Part shown: positions 5,126 through 8,761 of the stretch, one piece after another | Numbering within the stretch: position 1 is the stretch's first letter | Layout: every line of letters starts with the position of its first letter | Assembly: GCA_027322375.1 (NCBI GenBank) | Contig: DAHVRS010000147.1 | Location: 1 to 8,761, forward strand | DNA: 8,761 bases | Direction of reading: 5' to 3' | Source of the DNA: Brachybacterium sp. | Lineage (GTDB): Bacteria > Actinomycetota > Actinomycetes > Actinomycetales > Dermabacteraceae | Position numbers and translations under genes: made by a program | Notes under the pieces: model-generated | What the model was told of the DNA's origin: nothing | Seen by the model: only the letters and a program-made list of their open reading frames with translations | Database searches by the model: none

Positions 5126-5725
5126 TCAGTCCGCGTCGTCGCCATTCCCCTCGACCAGCGGCCCGCCGAACTGCAGGACGGTCTCGCCGTAGGTCTTCGT
5201 GCCGTCATCGCCCCAGCCTTCGGGCCAGACGAGCGGGCGGGAGCGGGAAGAGCGCTCGACGACGACCAGGGCGTCCTCCGCGAGGGCGGGGCGCAGGGTG
5301 AGCAGCAGCTCCTCGAGCGCCTCGGTGGTCACGTCGTAGGGCGGGTCGAGGAAGACGAGGGTCGCGCCGGCGGCGCGAGCCGCCCCGTCGGTCGCGAGCT
5401 GCGCCGCAACGCTCGCGGCCTTCCCGGCGCGCACGTCGACCCGGTCCGCGAGGCCGAGCTCGGCCGCGGTGCGGCGCAGCTGCCGGGCTGTCGCGGGGTG
5501 GACCTCGACGAGCAGGGCGTGCTCCGCGCCGCGGGAGAGGGCCTCGAGAGCGAGCGCGCCCGTGCCCGCGTAGAGATCGAGCACCCGGGCGCCGGCCACG
5601 GCATCCCAGCCTTCGAGGCGGCTGAACAGGGCCTCCCGCACACGGTCCGAGGTGGGGCGGGTGCCCTTCCCGGGCGGGCCAGGGATAGTGCGGCCTCCGA
5701 GGGCGCCGGCGATGATCCGCGGCAT
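5126..5725 (-). CDS. rsmD: 16S rRNA (guanine966-N2)-methyltransferase RsmD
   Basis: RsmD methylates N2 of G966 (E. coli numbering) in 16S rRNA of assembled small subunits, using S-adenosylmethionine. The 199-aa product is of normal family length. It has the N-terminal RIIAGALGGRTI and GTRPTSDRVREALFS (residues 21-35) typical of RsmD. The SAM-binding motif I is VLDLYAGTGALALEALSRGA (48-67), an acidic residue follows motif I at E74, and motif IV DPPY is at 127-130 in the catalytic position. The ATG at 5725 lies one base after the recG stop, with AGGAG (5731-5735) 5 nt upstream inside the end of recG; the six-residue longer frame has no better site. The recG-rsmD pair is a conserved actinobacterial arrangement, and both are clearly co-transcribed. 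coaD, the usual next gene, is 3.1 kb further on. Confidence 0.95.
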   Translation of the reverse strand: MPRIIAGALGGRTIPGPPGKGTRPTSDRVREALFSRLEGWDAVAGARVLDLYAGTGALALEALSRGAEHALLVEVHPATARQLRRTAAELGLADRVDVRAGKAASVAAQLATDGAARAAGATLVFLDPPYDVTTEALEELLLTLRPALAEDALVVVERSSRSRPLVWPEGWGDDGTKTYGETVLQFGGPLVEGNGDDAD

Positions 5726-5726
5726 G

Positions 5727-7946
5727 TCAGCTCCTCTCCACATCGGGATCGGCGTCCCGCAGTCGGTTCGTGATCGCGGCGTCGAGCGCGGGATGGGCGG
5801 TGAGCTCGGGATCCGCCGCGATGAGGGCGAAGGCGTCCTCGCGGGCGCGCTCGATGACGTCGGCGTCCCGGAGCACGTTGAGATGCTTCAGGGTGCGCTG
5901 GAGGCCGGACTGCTCCTCCCCCACCAGGTCACCGGCGCCGCGGCGGCGCAGGTCCAGCTCGGCGAGCGCGAAGCCGTCAGGTGCCTGGGCGATCTCCTCC
6001 AAACGCTGGGAGTGCTCTTCGCCGACGGCGGCGCTCGTGTCCAGGAAGGCGATGCCGGGGTGCTCGCCACGGCCCACGCGACCGCGCAGCTGGTGGAGCT
6101 GGGAGACACCGAAACGCTCGGCGTCCAGCACGATCATCACGGTCGCGTTCGGGACATCGACGCCCACCTCGATGACGGTCGTGGAGACGAGCAGGTCGAT
6201 CTCCCCGCGCACCACGGCGGCCATCGTCTCCTGCTTCTCCTCCGCGCTCATACGGCCGTGGAGCACGCCGATGCGGGCACCGGCGAGCTCGGGGCGGGCG
6301 GCGAGGCGCTGGGCGGTCTGGGTGACGCCGCGGGCGGGCTCGAGCGGGGGTGTCTTCTCGGCGCCGTCCTCGTCGAGGAGGGTCGGGGCGGGGGCGTCGC
6401 TCACGGCGTCGTCCTCGTCGATCCGGGCGCAGACCACGAAGACCTGCCGGCCTGCGGCGATCTCCTCGCCGGCGCGCTGCCACATGCGCTTCTCCCAGGC
6501 GGGGAGCTTCTCGTGGACCACGAAGGTCTCCATCCCGGAGCGGCGGCCGGGGCTCTCGCGCAGGGTGAGCACGTCGAGGTCGCCCACGGTCGCGAGCGCG
6601 GCGGTGCGCGGGATCGGTGTCGCGGTCATGACCACGACGTGCGGACTCATGCCGGCGGGGCCCTTCGCGCGCAGCCGGCGGCGGTGGTCCACGCCGAAGC
6701 GGTGCTGCTCGTCGATGACGACGAGGCCGAGGGAGGCGAACTCGACCCCTTCGGTGAGCAGGGCGTGAGTACCCACCACGATCCCGGCCTGCCCGGAGGT
6801 GACATCCAGGAGGGTCTCGCGGCGCCCGGCGGTGCGCTGGGAGCCGGTGAGGAGACGGACCCGGGTCGCCTCGGGGTGACCGTCGAGCTGTCCGCCGCGG
6901 GCGAGCTCGCCGAGCAGCTCGGTGAGGGTGCGGTGGTGCTGCTCGGCGAGGACCTCGGTGGGCGCGAGGAGGGCGGCCTGGTGGCCGGAGTCGACGGCGC
7001 GGAGCATCGCGCGCAGGGCGATCACGGTCTTGCCGGAGCCGACGTCGCCCTGGAGGAGCACGCTGGTGGGGTGATCGCGGCCGATGCGGGTCTCGATCTC
7101 CGCGCCGATCCCGAGCTGCCCGTCGGTGAGGGTGAAGGGCAGGCGCGCCTCGAAGAGCTGCTGGAGCGGGCCCTCGGCGCGCAGTGCTGGGGCGGGGGTG
7201 CGCTCGTCCTGGGCGCGGCGCCGGGCGAAGATCGACTGGAGGACGAAGGCCTCCTCGAAGCGGAGGTGGTCGAGCCCGCGGTGGGTGTCCTCGGTGGTCA
7301 GCGGGGTGTGGACGAGCCGGGCCGCCTCGGCCAGGGGGACGAGGCCCTGCCGGGCGAGGATCGCGTCGGGAACGGGGCGGGAGAGGGAGTCCGCGAACTC
7401 GACGCCCTTCTCGGTCGCGGAGCGCATCGTGACCTGCGAGATGTTCTTCTTCAGCGGGTAGACGGGACGGGGGCGCTGGGCGTGGGCGCGCCCCGCCTCG
7501 GTGTCCTCGACGGGCTCGTAGTCCGGGTGGGTGATCTGCAGGCCCCCGCGGTACTCGTCGAAGCCCACGGTGCCGCGCACCAGGATCTGCGCGCCGACGG
7601 GGAGGCGGCCGCGGTGCCAGTCCAGCAGGTGCGGCTTGGTGAGGAAGAAGGTCAGCGGCAGGGTGTCCGTGCCATCGGTGACGGTGACCTCGAGGATGAA
7701 CCCGAAGCGGCGCTTCATCGCGCGGTCGCGCAGCGACTCGACGCGGACGATCGCGCTGACCTCCTGTCCGGGGGAGAGCTCGCGCAGGGAGCGCAGCGGG
7801 GCGGGGACCACGTAGCGGCGCGGAGCGAAGCGGAGCATGGTGTCCAGGTCACGCACCCCGAAGGAGGCCATCGCGCGGGACTCGCGGGCGACCAGCAGCT
7901 CCGTCAGCGGCATCGAACCGCGGCGGGATTCCTGCTTCCTGGCCAT
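5727..7946 (-). CDS. recG: ATP-dependent DNA helicase RecG
   Basis: RecG reverses stalled replication forks and remodels Holliday junctions and R-loops. The 739-aa product has the full domain order. The N-terminal wedge/OB-fold region is about residues 15-150 (APRRYVV...VTVTDGTDTLPLTFF...YRGGLQITHPDYEPV). Helicase domain 1 has Walker A GDVGSGKT (300-307), the DEQHRFG box (D412-H415) and TATPIPRTA (441-449). Helicase domain 2 has VLHGRMS (561-567), STTVIEVGVDVPNA (588-601) and QLRGRVGRG (619-627). All motifs are intact. An insert around 511-540 (Asp/Glu/Pro-rich) lengthens domain 2. The ATG at 7946 is chosen for its GAGGAG ribosome-binding site (7953-7958) 6 nt upstream; the longer frame to 8576 crosses rpmB and is not real. 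It heads the recG-rsmD transcript, divergent from rpmB. Confidence 0.97.
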   Translation of the reverse strand: MARKQESRRGSMPLTELLVARESRAMASFGVRDLDTMLRFAPRRYVVPAPLRSLRELSPGQEVSAIVRVESLRDRAMKRRFGFILEVTVTDGTDTLPLTFFLTKPHLLDWHRGRLPVGAQILVRGTVGFDEYRGGLQITHPDYEPVEDTEAGRAHAQRPRPVYPLKKNISQVTMRSATEKGVEFADSLSRPVPDAILARQGLVPLAEAARLVHTPLTTEDTHRGLDHLRFEEAFVLQSIFARRRAQDERTPAPALRAEGPLQQLFEARLPFTLTDGQLGIGAEIETRIGRDHPTSVLLQGDVGSGKTVIALRAMLRAVDSGHQAALLAPTEVLAEQHHRTLTELLGELARGGQLDGHPEATRVRLLTGSQRTAGRRETLLDVTSGQAGIVVGTHALLTEGVEFASLGLVVIDEQHRFGVDHRRRLRAKGPAGMSPHVVVMTATPIPRTAALATVGDLDVLTLRESPGRRSGMETFVVHEKLPAWEKRMWQRAGEEIAAGRQVFVVCARIDEDDAVSDAPAPTLLDEDGAEKTPPLEPARGVTQTAQRLAARPELAGARIGVLHGRMSAEEKQETMAAVVRGEIDLLVSTTVIEVGVDVPNATVMIVLDAERFGVSQLHQLRGRVGRGEHPGIAFLDTSAAVGEEHSQRLEEIAQAPDGFALAELDLRRRGAGDLVGEEQSGLQRTLKHLNVLRDADVIERAREDAFALIAADPELTAHPALDAAITNRLRDADPDVERS

Positions 7947-8007
7947 GGTCGACTCCTCGTGCTCGTGCGTAGCGTCGGCTCTCATGCGTCTGACAGCGCC
8001 CCTATCG

Positions 8008-8053
8008 TGCCACTGCCCTGGGACGCTGTGGCAGAATCCACATGGCGTGCCAC
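8008..8053. repeat. Three TGCCAC motifs at exact 20-bp intervals
   Basis: TGCCAC at 8008-8013, its complement GTGGCA at 8028-8033, and TGCCAC again at 8048-8053 give alternating orientations starting every 20 bp, about two helical turns. They lie between recG and rpmB, upstream of the rpmB promoter and inside the region that must hold the recG promoter. The second copy also forms a small hairpin, TGTGG(N6)CCACA, at 8027-8042. This is possibly a cooperative regulator site; no known regulator consensus is recognised. Confidence 0.4.
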
Positions 8054-8064
8054 GGCCCCTCCCC

Positions 8065-8093
8065 TTCAGGCATGGGGGCATCTGGGCTATGAT
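8065..8093 (+). promoter_or_regulatory. Probable rpmB promoter
   Basis: A -10 TATGAT (8088-8093, five of six matches to TATAAT) has a weak -35 TTCAGG (8065-8070, three of six) at a 17-nt spacing. Transcription would start near 8100, leaving a leader of about 120 nt before the rpmB GTG. It is the best sigma-A-like site found upstream of rpmB on the plus strand. Confidence 0.5.
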
Positions 8094-8150
8094 TCCGTGG
8101 TTGCCCTGACCGCCGGGGGCTCGCACCTCCGTGCTCACCCAGGTCACCGA

Positions 8151-8171
8151 CCCCGCCGTTCCGGCGCGGGG
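8151..8171 (+). ncRNA. GC-rich hairpin in the rpmB leader
   Basis: CCCCG (8151-8155) pairs with CGGGG (8167-8171), and CCG (8156-8158) with CGG (8162-8164), around a TTC loop with a 2-nt bulge. It sits about 50 nt before the rpmB start in the predicted leader. This could be an autoregulatory leader element or simply a product of high GC. Confidence 0.25.
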
Positions 8172-8219
8172 GTGGATGCGGGCACCGCGATCAGAACATC
8201 GACGTACCAGGAGACGACA

Positions 8220-8417
8220 GTGGCTGCTTCCACGTGTGACATCTGCGCCAAGAGCCCGCGCTTCGGCAAGAGCGTGTCCCACTCGCACCGCCGGCACTCG
8301 CGTCGCTGGAACCCGAACATCCAGTCGGTCCGCACTGTGATCAACGGCACCAGCAAGCGCGTGAACGTGTGCACCTCCTGCCTCAAGGCAGGCAAGGTCA
8401 GCACGCTCGGTGCCTGA
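8220..8417 (+). CDS. rpmB: Large ribosomal subunit protein bL28
   Basis: Structural protein of the 50S subunit. The 65-aa product shows the family signature FGKSVSHSHRRHSRRWNPNIQSVR (residues 15-38) and NVCTSCLKAGKV. It carries two Cys pairs, C6-x2-C9 and C51-x2-C54, making it the zinc-binding (C+) form. A C+ protein fits zinc-replete growth; many actinobacteria keep a second, Cys-less copy elsewhere under Zur control. The GTG at 8220 is chosen because AGGAG (8209-8213) lies 6 nt upstream and the protein then begins MAASTCDIC as in relatives; the long in-frame extension upstream is an antisense shadow of recG. The gene stands alone, divergent from recG, with its own promoter and a terminator 31 nt after the stop. 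Confidence 0.97.
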   Translation: MAASTCDICAKSPRFGKSVSHSHRRHSRRWNPNIQSVRTVINGTSKRVNVCTSCLKAGKVSTLGA

Positions 8418-8447
8418 GCGAGACCGCAAGGACTCAATCTCTCGAGA

Positions 8448-8474
8448 GCCTCCACCCGTTCGGGTGGGGGCTTT
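8448..8474 (+). terminator. Rho-independent terminator of rpmB
   Basis: A 10-bp stem GCCTCCACCC / GGGTGGGGGC (one T-G wobble) around a GTTC loop (8448-8471) is followed by a short TTT run. It lies 30 nt past the rpmB stop in the correct orientation. The U tract is short, as is usual in high-GC actinobacteria. Confidence 0.85.
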
Positions 8475-8570
8475 CGTGCGTTCGGGGCAGTTTCGGCGGC
8501 CGACGGGGGCACCTCGGCGGACCCCGCAGCCGACGGGAGACCCATTTCGGCGATAATCCGCCGTATTGAC

Positions 8571-8596
8571 CGGCACAGCGCTTTCGCGCTGTGCCG
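8571..8596 (-). terminator. Hairpin terminator of the alcohol dehydrogenase gene
   Basis: A perfect 11-bp stem CGGCACAGCGC / GCGCTGTGCCG with a 4-nt loop lies 23 nt past the dehydrogenase stop. Three further pairs are possible beyond one mismatch. Neither side has a U tract, so it would be an I-shaped actinobacterial terminator. Being symmetrical, it could also back up rpmB termination. A smaller dyad, CGGCG(N6)CGCCG, at 8548-8563 follows in the minus-strand direction. Confidence 0.65.
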
Positions 8597-8619
8597 ATCA
8601 CGGTCCTAGGCCGTCGGCG

Positions 8620-8761
8620 TCACTCCGCGGCGGCGTCCGCGAAGGTCGCGGTGTCGATGACGACGCGGAAGCGGACGTCGCCCGCGACGACGCGGTCGTA
8701 GGCGGCGTCGGCCTCGTCGACGGAGATCGTCTCGATCACCGCGGCGATCCCGTGCTCGGCG
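8620..8761 (-). CDS. NAD(P)-dependent alcohol dehydrogenase, C-terminal fragment
   Basis: The final 46 codons and stop of a gene that enters from the right edge. The peptide AEHGIAAVIETISVDEADAAYDRVVAGDVRFRVVIDTATF matches the end of zinc-dependent medium-chain alcohol dehydrogenases of the YahK/cinnamyl-alcohol type. In that family the pattern I-E-x-I-x-x-x-x-x-N/D-x-A-Y-x-R-x-x-x-G-D-V-R-F/Y-R-F/V-V-I-D closes the catalytic domain. These enzymes reduce aldehydes with NADPH. Zinc ligands and the nucleotide-binding fold lie outside the window, so activity and substrate cannot be judged. It is transcribed towards rpmB and ends at a strong hairpin. Confidence 0.78.
   Translation of the reverse strand, partial: AEHGIAAVIETISVDEADAAYDRVVAGDVRFRVVIDTATFADAAAE

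Noticed and set aside
4746..5192. Short open frames in the AT-richer gap (4746-5054, 4820-5113, 4905-5192)
   Set aside because: They overlap one another on both strands, have no ribosome-binding site and show no recognisable motif; a decayed gene remains possible but cannot be supported.
5652..8219. Plus-strand open frame in phase with rpmB upstream of its GTG
   Set aside because: It is antisense to rsmD and the whole of recG; bL28 starts at 8220 with its own ribosome-binding site, so the extension is a shadow.
8548..8558. GATAAT (8552-8557) as a plus-strand -10 element
   Set aside because: No plus-strand gene lies downstream within the window; it faces the end of the dehydrogenase gene and is part of a small dyad.
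1..8761. CRISPR array, tRNA, rRNA or insertion sequence
   Set aside because: No regularly spaced long repeats, no cloverleaf-like sequence, and no transposase or terminal inverted repeats were seen on either strand.

Overview
The window is a high-GC (roughly 70% or more by eye) actinobacterial chromosome segment. The reasons are the base composition, GTG starts, the gene order recG-rsmD-coaD-DUF177-rnc-mutM, and an HNH protein of the DUF222/13E12 type that is largely actinobacterial. Protein flavour suggests Micrococcales, perhaps Dermabacteraceae/Brachybacterium; that last step is a guess. No rRNA, tRNA, CRISPR array or transposase is visible.

Layout, right to left, because nearly everything is on the minus strand. 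At the right edge is the C-terminal end of an NAD(P)-dependent, YahK-like alcohol dehydrogenase (8620-8761). It converges on rpmB (8220-8417, plus strand, ribosomal protein bL28). Two hairpins separate them, one ending each transcript. A 273-bp divergent promoter region lies between rpmB and recG. recG (5727-7946) is followed one base later by rsmD (5126-5725).

A 417-bp gap follows (4709-5125). It is clearly less GC-rich than its flanks and holds several dyads, an actinobacterial-type DnaA box, and a near-perfect LexA/SOS box embedded in a promoter. That promoter points at a DUF222-HNH endonuclease gene (3146-4708). Next come a RimJ/RimL-type GNAT acetyltransferase (2483-3052) and a DUF3224 protein (2044-2433). 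Then the housekeeping cluster resumes: coaD (1517-2008), DUF177/YceD (922-1485), rnc (170-922) and the N-terminus of mutM (1-165).

The conserved genes serve genome maintenance (recG, mutM), ribosome and RNA maturation (rsmD, DUF177, rnc, rpmB) and CoA synthesis (coaD). The HNH, GNAT and DUF3224 genes interrupt this usual order and look like an accessory insertion. It splits the cluster into recG-rsmD and coaD-DUF177-rnc-mutM halves. The two small accessory genes, and perhaps coaD, appear to have their own promoters with a -10 hexamer 6-7 nt before the ATG, as in leaderless transcripts. The most notable observations are the SOS box on the HNH gene, the accessory block itself, the run of apparently leaderless starts, and the absence of rpmF between DUF177 and rnc.
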